This document shows positions 43,430 through 51,122 of a DNA stretch of 64,000 nucleotides, in pieces. A program made the position numbers and the translations under genes. The notes beneath the pieces were generated by a model. That model was not told the origin of the DNA and searched no databases. It saw only the letters and a program-made list of their open reading frames with translations. Position 1 is the stretch's first letter; each line of letters starts with the position of its first letter. The DNA is from JAFNAG01 sp050011535 (GTDB lineage Bacteria; Acidobacteriota; UBA6911), in NCBI GenBank assembly GCA_050011535.1, contig JBEKIX010000001.1:1-64000 (forward strand). Direction: 5' to 3'.

Positions 43430-44215
43430 TCAGGAGCTTCGGGCCAGGAAGGTGTAGCTAATCCGGTGGCGTTCGCTTTCCAGCATCTTAAGGCTGTGCA
43501 GTCGCAACCGCTCGCGCAATTCACTTTCGTCGAAAAAGCCGAATCGTATGAACCGCTCCAGGAGGTAGGCCACTCCGGCAGAATGCTCCGGGCGGATGGT
43601 GGTCTGTACCGAGAGATGACCTCCGCGAGGCAGGACGCGTTCAATTTCTTTGAGCACGAGGTCGGGATTATCGAAAAGGTGGAGCGCACCGCAGCAGTTT
43701 ACGAAGGGAAAAGCGCCGGCCACGAAAGGCAGGTGAACGGCCGTGCCGCGCATCAACAGAACATTGTCAATTCCGTCACGCGCGATCAGGCGCCGTGCAT
43801 GAAGAAGCATGGGCCACGAAAGGTCTAGCCCGACGACAAATCCCTGCACCCTCCGCGCGAGCGGCCGCGTAAACATCCCTGTGCCGCACGCCAGATCCAG
43901 CACACGCCCGCTCTCGCGCCCAGGGAGATATGCCAGCACGGCATGGATTTCCTTTTCGAATCTCCGCGAGCTGGCGATGAAATATCCCAACCTCCGCCAG
44001 AAGCTCTCATAGATCGACACCACGAGGGGAGTTTGCATCACGCGCTGGAAGGGGGTGATTACCTGGTGGGGCTCGGCGTTTGCGAGATCCAGGATTCCGT
44101 CGTACGCCGGATATCGGGCTTCACAGAACCGGCACGACAAACCCGCCGATGCTGCGCGCAGTTCCGTTTGAGCGCAGCGTGGGCAGCGCATGAATGGCAG
44201 AATCTTTTCCAGCAT
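43430..44215 (-). CDS. Class I SAM-dependent methyltransferase with zinc-ribbon N-terminus
   Basis: Protein of 261 residues. A Trm112-like zinc-ribbon opens it (CPRCAQTELRAASAGLSCRFC, about 10-31), then a methyltransferase type 11 fold: VLDLACGTGMFTRPLA near 104, GLDLSWPMLLHA and a CCGALHLFDNP loop, with EIERVLPRGG near 187. Related enzymes methylate quinone precursors or small molecules; the substrate is unknown. It is downstream of map with a 51-bp gap. Confidence 0.85.
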   Translation of the reverse strand: MLEKILPFMRCPRCAQTELRAASAGLSCRFCEARYPAYDGILDLANAEPHQVITPFQRVMQTPLVVSIYESFWRRLGYFIASSRRFEKEIHAVLAYLPGRESGRVLDLACGTGMFTRPLARRVQGFVVGLDLSWPMLLHARRLIARDGIDNVLLMRGTAVHLPFVAGAFPFVNCCGALHLFDNPDLVLKEIERVLPRGGHLSVQTTIRPEHSAGVAYLLERFIRFGFFDESELRERLRLHSLKMLESERHRISYTFLARSS

Positions 44216-44266
44216 CCGAAAAACGCATTACGAGCGCAACCCTGGTATCGCGCGGCATGGTTGCGC

Positions 44267-45016
44267 TTATGCAACTCTGGTGAGAATCACGGGTCCTGAG
44301 TCGGAGATGGCAACCGTGTGCTCGAAATGAGCCGATGGTTTACGGTCCATAGTGACGACTGTCCATCCGTCCGCCAAGGTCCCCACTTTGTCGGCGCCGA
44401 TATTCACCATAGGTTCCAGCGCAAGGACAAGGCCGGGCTGGAGTTTAATTCCCCGCCCGTTGGTGACGTAGTTGAGCACCATCGGTTCCTCGTGCATGCG
44501 CTTACCGATCCCGTGCCCGCCCAGCTCCTTCACCAGCGAAAACCCGTGAGCTTCCGCGTGAGTCTGAATGGCGCGGGAGATGTCCACCAGATGATTGCCG
44601 ACCACCGCCTGTTCGATACCCCGATAGAGGCATTCCTCAGTGATGTGCAGCAGTTCCCGCACTTCAGGAGCGACTTGGCCCACGGGAACGGTGATCGCCG
44701 CGTCGCCGCAATAGCCCTGGTGGAATACGCCGAAATCCAGTCCGACTATGTCCCCCGGTTTCAATTCCCGGTCTCCCGGAATCCCATGGACGACCTCCTC
44801 GTTGATGGAGGCACAGAGGCTGGCGGGATAACTCCGGTAGCCCTTGAACGCGGGACGAGCGCCTCGCTTGAGTGTTTCTTCCTCGGCAATCCGATCCAAG
44901 TCGCGCGTCCTGATCCCGGGACGACACTGGTCTCGAAGCATCAGCAGGATCTCGGCCACGATCTTGCCGGCGTCCCTCATGATTTCCAGCTCGCGCTTGG
45001 ACTTCAGCATCACCAT
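44267..45016 (-). CDS. map: Methionine aminopeptidase, type I
   Basis: Protein of 249 residues. I chose ATG 45016, with AGGAG 6 bp upstream, giving MVMLKSKRELEIMRDAG. Metal ligands are visible: GLDFGVFHQGYCGDAA (two Asp), GHGIGKRMHEEP (His), LALEPMVN (Glu) and FEHTVAI (Glu). It removes the initiator methionine from nascent proteins in the cytosol. The 5' end lies 40 bp beyond the DUF2203 gene. Confidence 0.95.
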   Translation of the reverse strand: MVMLKSKRELEIMRDAGKIVAEILLMLRDQCRPGIRTRDLDRIAEEETLKRGARPAFKGYRSYPASLCASINEEVVHGIPGDRELKPGDIVGLDFGVFHQGYCGDAAITVPVGQVAPEVRELLHITEECLYRGIEQAVVGNHLVDISRAIQTHAEAHGFSLVKELGGHGIGKRMHEEPMVLNYVTNGRGIKLQPGLVLALEPMVNIGADKVGTLADGWTVVTMDRKPSAHFEHTVAISDSGPVILTRVA

Positions 45017-45055
45017 CACCAACTCCTCATGAGGCAAGCATCCTCGGCCAGCACC

Positions 45056-45466
45056 TCAGTTCACCCATTTCATGTGATCGCCGCCGCCGTCCACGCTGTC
45101 CGCCAGCGGCCGCCGGTGACTGAAGTTTTCCCAAACCTTGTGAGTATAATGAATCCGGTCCTCGCCGTACGTCCAGCAGTACAACAGCTCCGGATCGATG
45201 GATTGGAAATCGACGGTGAAGTATCCTTTCGGATGCCCACCGAGTTCCATCACGCGTTCGGACCAGCCCTGCAAAGCAGCTTCGACCTGCTGGAGCATCG
45301 TATCGGAAACCGTCGCCTCGCTCTGTTCGGCATCGGACGAGCGGCGGCGAATTCGGTCCAATTCCTGAATCACCTCTTCCGTAAGGTCGGCAACGCTGGG
45401 AACCAAACTGTTAGCTTCTGCAAAGCTGAAAACTTTTGTGGGACGGTTTTGCGCCATCGCGGTCAT
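45056..45466 (-). CDS. DUF2203-family protein
   Basis: Protein of 136 residues. MTAMAQN at 45466 or the internal ATG at 45457 are both possible starts; the second has AGGA at 8-base spacing. The FTVDFQSIDPELLYCWTYGE segment with a following YTHKVWENFSHRRPL fits DUF2203. No function is established for that family. It precedes map on the same strand. Confidence 0.8.
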   Translation of the reverse strand: MTAMAQNRPTKVFSFAEANSLVPSVADLTEEVIQELDRIRRRSSDAEQSEATVSDTMLQQVEAALQGWSERVMELGGHPKGYFTVDFQSIDPELLYCWTYGEDRIHYTHKVWENFSHRRPLADSVDGGGDHMKWVN

Positions 45467-45577
45467 CCTGATTCGGATCCAGGGGAGCTCGTGTTGAGAA
45501 CAGCCAGATCATCCGCGTGATCCCATGGAGGATCGCGGGACCATTGGTTCTTTCCTCCCCGAATCCGGTTATATGGG

Positions 45578-46924
45578 TCATCTGTCAAGTTCGCCAGCAA
45601 TCATGTTGATCGAGCCGAAGGTCGCGACGATGTCGGCCACCATGTATCCTTCGAGCATCGTGTGGAGCCCAGCCATGTTGAAAAAACATGGAGGGCGCGC
45701 GCGCACGCGATAGGGCCGGTCCGAACCGTCGCTGACGACGTAGAAACCCAACTCCCCATTTGCGCCCTCTACAGGAAAGTACGCCTCGCCGGCGGGCGGC
45801 CGGATCCCATGATAATCCATGATCATCTTGAAGTGGTTCATCAACCCTTCAATATTGCTGTACGTGTCCTCTTTGGACGGCAGCGTCAGCGTACGATCCT
45901 TGGGCAGCACGCGGTCGCGAAAACGCTTCTCCGCGCCTTCCAGCGTCGGTTCCACCGTCGTGGACACATTGAGAAGGCCTGCCGTATGACCGAGCTTCGC
46001 TTCGTCGATCAAGTCGAAGGAATCTATTATCTTGCCCTGCGCGTCCACGGCGACGGCACCTCCCGGCAAATCTTTAAGGGCCTGCCGGGTGATGCGGATG
46101 CTCTGGCGCATTTCCTCCATGCGCACGAGATACCGGTCATAGTTGTCGCCGCGGTCGCCCAGAGGGATATCAAACTGCATGCGATCATATACAAAATATG
46201 GAAATGCTTTGCGGACATCATAATCAATTCCCGATGCCCGAGCCACCGGCCCCGTGATCGCAAAGGAAATGGCATTCTCCTTCGTCAGTACACCCACGTC
46301 CCGCGTGCGATCCACCCAGATCCGGTTCCGCGTCAGCAATTTGTCTACCTCCGACAACTCCCTCTCGACTTGCTTGAGCGCAGACAACAGGTTCTTGTCG
46401 AAGCCGGCCGGCAAATCTGACTTCACACCCCCGATACGACCATAGGAGATAGTCAGCCGGGCTCCGGTGACCTGTTCCACGATTTCGTACAGGTACTCGC
46501 GAGCTTTCATCAGATACAGAAAGGCCGTCATGGCGCCGAGTTCCATCGCCGAGGCCGCGATGCAGGTCAAATGGTCCGTGATGCGCGATACCTCGCTCAT
46601 CAGCACGCGAATATACTTGCAACGCTCCGGGATCTCGATACCCAAAAGCTTTTCCACAGCGCCACAGTAGCCAAAATTGTTGATCAGAGGCGAAACATAA
46701 TTCAACCGATCCGTATAGGGCATGGCCTGCGTCCACGTCGAATTCTCGCAACTCTTCTCGAACGCCCGATGGAGATACCCGATCTCCGCCTGCACCTTGA
46801 GGACTTTTTCGCCTTCCAACTCCGTGATCAGCCGGATGACCCCATGCATCGCAGGATGTGAAGGGCCTACATTTAGAAGCATGCTTCTGGACTCTCTGGG
46901 TGCGCCGGCAGTCGTGGTCTCCAT
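45578..46924 (-). CDS. nuoD: Second NADH-quinone oxidoreductase subunit D
   Basis: Protein of 448 residues. NVGPSHPAMHGVIRLITEL near 18 and EIGYLHRAFEKSCENSTW near 47 correspond to the quinone-site subunit. The C-terminus DIVATFGSINMIAGELDR aligns with that of the first NuoD (30312-31433). It is about 75 residues longer, with an extra stretch at about 290-370 (LDAQGKIIDSFDL-type through EGAEKRFRDRVLP). It lies 7 bp after nuoB-2, so the two are coupled. This pair plus the nuoI at 41648 indicates a second, incomplete complex I gene set. Confidence 0.93.
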   Translation of the reverse strand: METTTAGAPRESRSMLLNVGPSHPAMHGVIRLITELEGEKVLKVQAEIGYLHRAFEKSCENSTWTQAMPYTDRLNYVSPLINNFGYCGAVEKLLGIEIPERCKYIRVLMSEVSRITDHLTCIAASAMELGAMTAFLYLMKAREYLYEIVEQVTGARLTISYGRIGGVKSDLPAGFDKNLLSALKQVERELSEVDKLLTRNRIWVDRTRDVGVLTKENAISFAITGPVARASGIDYDVRKAFPYFVYDRMQFDIPLGDRGDNYDRYLVRMEEMRQSIRITRQALKDLPGGAVAVDAQGKIIDSFDLIDEAKLGHTAGLLNVSTTVEPTLEGAEKRFRDRVLPKDRTLTLPSKEDTYSNIEGLMNHFKMIMDYHGIRPPAGEAYFPVEGANGELGFYVVSDGSDRPYRVRARPPCFFNMAGLHTMLEGYMVADIVATFGSINMIAGELDR

Positions 46925-46931
46925 GGAGTGC

Positions 46932-47405
46932 CTAGTAAAATTGCTTCTGTTTTTCGATTTTTGCCTGGAGTTTCATGAGCCCGTCCAGAACCGCCTCAGG
47001 CCTGGGCGGACAACCCGGGATGTAGATGTCTACCGGTATGATCGTGTCGATCCCCTGCACTGTAGCATAGTTGTCATAGAAACCGCCCGTGCAGGTGCAC
47101 ACACCGAACGCCACCACCCATTTGGGCTCGCACATCTGTTCGTAAACCCGCACCAGCACGGGCGCCATTTTGTGGCTGATCGTCCCGACTACAAACAGAA
47201 CGTCCGCCTGGCGCGGTGAAAACCGCGGCAGACCCGCACCGAATCGGTCCATGTCATAATGGCCCGAAGCCGTGGACATATATTCCATACCACAGCAGGC
47301 GGTCACGAACGGATACTGAAATATGGAATACTTGCGCGCCCAGCCGACCATGCGCTCGAGCTTCGAGGTAAAAAATCCCGGACCTTGACCCTCCTCGCTA
47401 CTCAT
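46932..47405 (-). CDS. nuoB: Second NADH-quinone oxidoreductase subunit B
   Basis: Protein of 157 residues from ATG 47405, which has GAGGAGGAT upstream. The long ORF start at 47531 lies inside the MerR gene and is rejected. N2 cluster ligands are present: TACCGMEYM, FGVCTCTGGFY and IPGCPPRPEAV. It differs clearly from the NuoB at 31906. It follows the MerR-type regulator gene by 23 bp and precedes nuoD-2, so all three may be one transcript. Confidence 0.93.
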   Translation of the reverse strand: MSSEEGQGPGFFTSKLERMVGWARKYSIFQYPFVTACCGMEYMSTASGHYDMDRFGAGLPRFSPRQADVLFVVGTISHKMAPVLVRVYEQMCEPKWVVAFGVCTCTGGFYDNYATVQGIDTIIPVDIYIPGCPPRPEAVLDGLMKLQAKIEKQKQFY

Positions 47406-47428
47406 GATCGATCCTCCTCGAATCCGGA

Positions 47429-47890
47429 TTAATGTAGCAGAACCCAAAGCGTGTCGGGCACGTTTTTCTCGGAGCCCAAGTCCGCACAGCCGCTGCAAGA
47501 GGATGCTTCCAACAGAACTTTGCGCCTGCACTGTCCGCAGGACTGCAAGATGTCCAGGGTTTTCGTCAACTCGTTCTTCATGACGTGCAGCGTATCGATC
47601 TTCGATTCCACCAGTCGTAACTTCTCGCCAAACACGCGCAGCAGGAGATTCACCGCTTCCTGATCGCTCCCTGAATCCCGCTTCGCGAGAAAAATGCGTC
47701 GAATCTCCGTCAGGGGAAGGCCTGCATCTTTCAGGAAGTTAATAACGCTCAGCCGTCTCCTGTTTTCCGGACCGTATAGGCGAAAGCCACCCCGGCTGCG
47801 CTTCTCCGGGCGCAGGAGGGCGAGTTCCTCATAATAGCGCACCGTTCGAATGCTGACGCCGGCCTGCTTGGCAAACACGCCAATCTGCAT
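47429..47890 (-). CDS. MerR-family regulator with C-terminal cysteine cluster
   Basis: Protein of 153 residues from ATG 47890. The N-terminal winged helix is typical: QIGVFAKQAGVSIRTVRYYE (about 2-21), GGFRLYGPENRRRL. A dimerisation helix and a tail with CGQCRRKVLLEASSCSGC (about 117-134) follow. That pair of CxxC motifs could bind a metal or an Fe-S cluster, or sense redox state; this is inference. MerR proteins usually activate promoters with long spacers. It lies immediately upstream of nuoB-2/nuoD-2 on the same strand. Confidence 0.85.
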   Translation of the reverse strand: MQIGVFAKQAGVSIRTVRYYEELALLRPEKRSRGGFRLYGPENRRRLSVINFLKDAGLPLTEIRRIFLAKRDSGSDQEAVNLLLRVFGEKLRLVESKIDTLHVMKNELTKTLDILQSCGQCRRKVLLEASSCSGCADLGSEKNVPDTLWVLLH

Positions 47891-47992
47891 GAATTCGCGC
47901 TTGTCGGGCGCTCGCGTCCGCGCCCTCCTGGGTAACTCCCCGGCCCGTTGTAGCAATTCCGGCTCCTTTGAAACGCCTGCCGCTGCACTTCT

Positions 47993-48364
47993 TCAGGACT
48001 GGTCGACTTCGACCTCGACATAATCCAGTTTGTCCGCCAGGCTTGCTGGCTGTTTGCGCACTTTCACATTGACCCGCTGTACCGGGAAAGCCTCCAGTAC
48101 GCCGCGCGCCAGTTTGTAAGCGAGAGTCTCGACCAGGTTGTACTCCCGCATGTGGGCAACTTCAACGACCCTTGCGAGGATCGCTGTGTAGTCCAGGGCG
48201 GCAGTCAACGCATCCGTTGCAGCCGCGGCCTCGAAGTCACCCCAAACTATGATGTCCGCCGTGCACAGCTGAGGAAATCGTCTTTCGCCAGGCGTGACGC
48301 CAATACGCGGCTGCAGCCTGATCTTTACGAGCGCCAGCCGGTCCTTCGGGGATTTAGCCGCCAT
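47993..48364 (-). CDS. folB: Dihydroneopterin aldolase
   Basis: Protein of 123 residues from ATG 48364 (GGAGAG upstream). Family patterns: VKIRLQPRIGVTPGERRFPQ, ALDYTAILARVVEVA and NLVETLAYKLARGVLE. The enzyme cleaves 7,8-dihydroneopterin in folate synthesis. Its length is normal. It precedes the MerR gene by about 100 bp. No other folate gene is in the window. Confidence 0.85.
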   Translation of the reverse strand: MAAKSPKDRLALVKIRLQPRIGVTPGERRFPQLCTADIIVWGDFEAAAATDALTAALDYTAILARVVEVAHMREYNLVETLAYKLARGVLEAFPVQRVNVKVRKQPASLADKLDYVEVEVDQS

Positions 48365-48395
48365 TCAAGCGTCTCTCCTTTGCATCACAAACGAA

Positions 48396-48423
48396 AAACG
48401 CGGGCGCTCGCCAGCCCGCGTTT
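48396..48423 (-). terminator. Intrinsic terminator downstream of the IscA gene
   Basis: AAAACGCGGGC (48396-48405 region) pairs with GCCCGCGTTT (48414-48423) around a short loop. On the minus strand GCGCCCGCGTTTTTCG follows the stop of the gene at 48452. Thus folB is likely served by its own promoter. Confidence 0.75.
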
Positions 48424-48451
48424 GGTGTCGTTCCGATTTGCTCACGCCGCC

Positions 48452-48775
48452 TTACGCGTTGAAAGACTCTCCACACCCGCAGGTACTGCGAGCGTTCGGA
48501 TTTTCGAACTTGAAGCCCGAGCCGCTCAGGCCATCGACATAGTCTACGCGCGTGCCATCCAGGTAAGGCAGGGATCGCACATCGACAAAAAGCCGCAGCC
48601 CACTCTGCTCGATTACTTTGTCGTCGGCGTTCGGTTCCTTGTCCAGGGACATCTGGTACTGAAACCCCGCGCAGCCGCCGCCGCTTACGGCGATTCTGAG
48701 GCCGCCTGCTGCTTCTCCGCGTTCCGCCATGATCTCCTTGACCTTGTCGATCGCAGTGGCGGTCATTGTTAGCAT
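48452..48775 (-). CDS. Iron-sulfur cluster carrier protein (IscA/ErpA/HesB family)
   Basis: Protein of 107 residues from ATG 48775 (GGAGACG upstream). The three conserved cysteines are in SGGGCAGFQYQM and STCGCGESF at the C-terminus. It delivers Fe-S clusters to apo-proteins, which suits the many Fe-S proteins nearby. Whether it is IscA or ErpA cannot be decided here. It has a terminator at 48396-48423. Confidence 0.92.
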   Translation of the reverse strand: MLTMTATAIDKVKEIMAERGEAAGGLRIAVSGGGCAGFQYQMSLDKEPNADDKVIEQSGLRLFVDVRSLPYLDGTRVDYVDGLSGSGFKFENPNARSTCGCGESFNA

Positions 48776-48987
48776 GAAACGTCTCCTTTCCTTCACCTTC
48801 GCCCACGCTGGGGCTTTATACATGTTCATCGAACAGTCAAAACATAGTCAATTCTCACGTGAATGTCAAGGTTGGAAATGCGGCGGCAGAACGCTGGATA
48901 TGCAAGTTCCTACGCGCTGCGGCGATGGGTTGCTGCCGGCGCCTGTCCTCGGACGGGTTTTCGTTGTATGATCATTGCGGTCACACG

Positions 48988-49695
48988 ATGGCGGAGAAAC
49001 ACAAAGAGAAATCCGGCGCAGATGACGGCAACCGGCCGTTCAGCGGGCTGGCGAGCCTTCTCAGGCAAGCGGGGGTCATCCTGCCTCCCGAGGAGCAGAG
49101 TCCAAACCGTCCTGCGCCCGCTCCCCCGCCTCTCCCGGTTCTTGAGCCGGAGATCGAGGACGACGGCCAGGTTTTCGAACGGGCGATGGACGGGGTAGCA
49201 CGTATCGGCAGTCGCCGCGATCTGGAGGCTCCTCCTGCTTCTCGCGCTCCTTCATCCGCTGACCCGGCACAGGAAGAAATGCGCCTGATGCGGGCGGCGG
49301 CAAGCGAAGATTCCGACTTTCCAATCCCTGACCATCCGGAGTACATCGAAGGGTGGGTAGGAATTGCAGGCAAGCGATTCCTTCCGAATCTGCGCAACGG
49401 CGTCTATTCAATTCAGGGGTTTGTCGATTTGCACGGGTTGAGCCGAGTCGAGGCGCGAGAGGCCGTGGAGGAGTTTATCGAGCGCATGTCAAGAGGGCGC
49501 TCGTGTTGCGTCAAGATCGTACATGGCCGCGGCATCAATTCGCCGAGTAACAAGGCCGTTCTGAAAGACCAGCTGCAGCACTGGCTCGCCACGCGCCGCA
49601 TGGCGCGTCACGTTGTTGCCTACGCTTCAGCTCCTTCCTCGGATGGCGGCGTGGGCGCAGTCTACGTCCTTCTTCAGCGCGGGCCAAATCGATAG
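48988..49695 (+). CDS. Smr-domain protein
   Basis: Protein of 235 residues, assumed to start at ATG 48988 (MAEKHKEKSGADDG). The in-frame GTG 48859 would add 43 residues, and neither start has a strong ribosome site. A Pro/Glu/Ala-rich disordered N-terminal half is followed by a C-terminal Smr domain (about 150-230): FVDLHGLSRVEAREAVEEFI, KIVHGRGINSP and GGVGAVYVLL. Smr domains are nucleases or nicking modules found in MutS2 and in stand-alone RNA- or DNA-acting proteins. It converges with the MacB-type operon. Confidence 0.85.
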   Translation: MAEKHKEKSGADDGNRPFSGLASLLRQAGVILPPEEQSPNRPAPAPPPLPVLEPEIEDDGQVFERAMDGVARIGSRRDLEAPPASRAPSSADPAQEEMRLMRAAASEDSDFPIPDHPEYIEGWVGIAGKRFLPNLRNGVYSIQGFVDLHGLSRVEAREAVEEFIERMSRGRSCCVKIVHGRGINSPSNKAVLKDQLQHWLATRRMARHVVAYASAPSSDGGVGAVYVLLQRGPNR

Positions 49696-49750
49696 CGTCT
49701 GCCCTGCGGCAGGTTCTTGAGGGTCTGAGCTCTGTTTGTCCGCCAAAACA

Positions 49751-49793
49751 AAACCGCCAGGCCTCGAGGATCAGCTCCTCGCGGCCTGGCGGT
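49751..49793. terminator. Bidirectional terminator between convergent genes
   Basis: ACCGCCAGGCC at about 49753 pairs with GGCCTGGCGGT at about 49783; an inner CGAGGA/TCCTCG pair continues it. On the minus strand it is followed by TTTTGTTTTGG, after the MacB-type gene. On the plus strand it is followed by TCTTTCC, after the Smr gene. Confidence 0.75.
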
Positions 49794-49816
49794 TCTTTCC
49801 CGCGCTGCCTATCTGA

Positions 49817-51061
49817 TTATTCGTAGCGGAGGCACTCGATCGGGTCCAGGTTGGAAGCCTGCACGGCCGGGTAGATGCCGAATACCAGTCCTACCATGGT
49901 GCTGACTCCGAACGAGAGCGTGATGGAATTGACCGTGATGATCGTCGTCCATCCGGAAAATGCCGCCACGATCTTGGAAGTGCCCCATCCGAGTACGATG
50001 CCGATGAGTCCGCCGGCAAGACTGAGCGCGACCGCTTCCGCGATGAACTGCAGGCGGATGTCGAGCTTGCGAGCGCCGATCGCGCGGCGCAAGCCGATTT
50101 CACTGGTGCGTTCGAGCACGGATGCGAGCATGATGTTCATGATGCCAATGCCGCCTACCAGGAGCGATATGCTGGCGATGGCGCCCATGACGATATTGAA
50201 TATCGCCTGGGTCTTCTGATTCTGCTCCAGCAGTTTTTCAGGCACCACAAGCGAGTAATCATCGACGTATCGATGCATCGTGGACATGAGACTGCCGATC
50301 GACGCCGACTGTTCTTTGATGCTCAGCGCGGGATCATTAGCAATCTGCACGACCACTTCATTGAGCTGGTTTTCCAGAGGGTCGACGTCGAATTTCTTGA
50401 TGGATGTGTAAATCGGGATGCAGATATCGTTGTTCGGGTTCTGAATCTTTACACCTTCAAATTCCTGCTGCTTCCCGACGGTTGCATCGGCAAGAACTCC
50501 GATGACCGTAAGCCACTGGTCGTTGATTTTGACTTTTTGCCCGACGGCATCGCCAAAACCAAAGAGCTTCTGTTTGGCCGAAATGCCGAGCACGCAAACC
50601 TGGTTTTCGGCATCATCATCAAAGGGCATGAAGAAGGTGCCCTGCAGGAGCCTCAGGTTATTGATTTCGGCATAGGTGCTGCTTACGCCAAGCACGCGGC
50701 TATCGCTGCGATTCTCCTTCGAGCAGACTTGCCAGGTCTTGACGATACGCTTGGCAGAGACGAGAGGTTTGGGGCGAATGACCGCTTCGATCGCCTCAAC
50801 ATCGCGCATGTGCAGTCCGAGCGATTCCGTCCGAATCTGCTTGAACTCCTCCGGCTTGAAATCCTTCGCCGAAATGATGATGTTGCGGATGCCGAAGCTT
50901 TCAATCATGCGCAGGCTTTCGCTCTCGGCGCCCGCGCCGATCGAAAGCATGGCAATCACCGCGCTTACGCCGAAGATCATCCCCAGCATGGTCAAGAACG
51001 AGCGCATTTTGCGCCGATTCAGATTTTGCAGGGCGACTTTGATACTTTCCATCATAAACAT
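49817..51061 (-). CDS. MacB/FtsX-type ABC transporter permease
   Basis: Protein of 414 residues. One N-terminal membrane helix (LTMLGMIFGVSAVIAML near 23-39), a large periplasmic domain (about 45-280) and three C-terminal helices. The signature GGIGIMNIMLASVLERTSEIGLRRAIGA lies near 308, and a further segment is GIYPAVQASNLDPIECLRYE at the end. MacB-type permeases act as mechanotransmission proteins with an adaptor such as MacA and TolC. It is the last gene of an operon with three adaptors. No ATPase gene is seen next to it, so one must come from elsewhere. Confidence 0.92.
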   Translation of the reverse strand: MFMMESIKVALQNLNRRKMRSFLTMLGMIFGVSAVIAMLSIGAGAESESLRMIESFGIRNIIISAKDFKPEEFKQIRTESLGLHMRDVEAIEAVIRPKPLVSAKRIVKTWQVCSKENRSDSRVLGVSSTYAEINNLRLLQGTFFMPFDDDAENQVCVLGISAKQKLFGFGDAVGQKVKINDQWLTVIGVLADATVGKQQEFEGVKIQNPNNDICIPIYTSIKKFDVDPLENQLNEVVVQIANDPALSIKEQSASIGSLMSTMHRYVDDYSLVVPEKLLEQNQKTQAIFNIVMGAIASISLLVGGIGIMNIMLASVLERTSEIGLRRAIGARKLDIRLQFIAEAVALSLAGGLIGIVLGWGTSKIVAAFSGWTTIITVNSITLSFGVSTMVGLVFGIYPAVQASNLDPIECLRYE

Positions 51062-51122
51062 AGTTCGTGGGTCCTTCTTCAGTCTGAAACTATTAGTCCG
51101 TCCTCAGTCTGACAACCGGCCG

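Noticed and set aside
44318..45520. Plus-strand open frame of 400 codons over map and DUF2203
   Set aside because: It is antisense to conserved genes and contains no domain.
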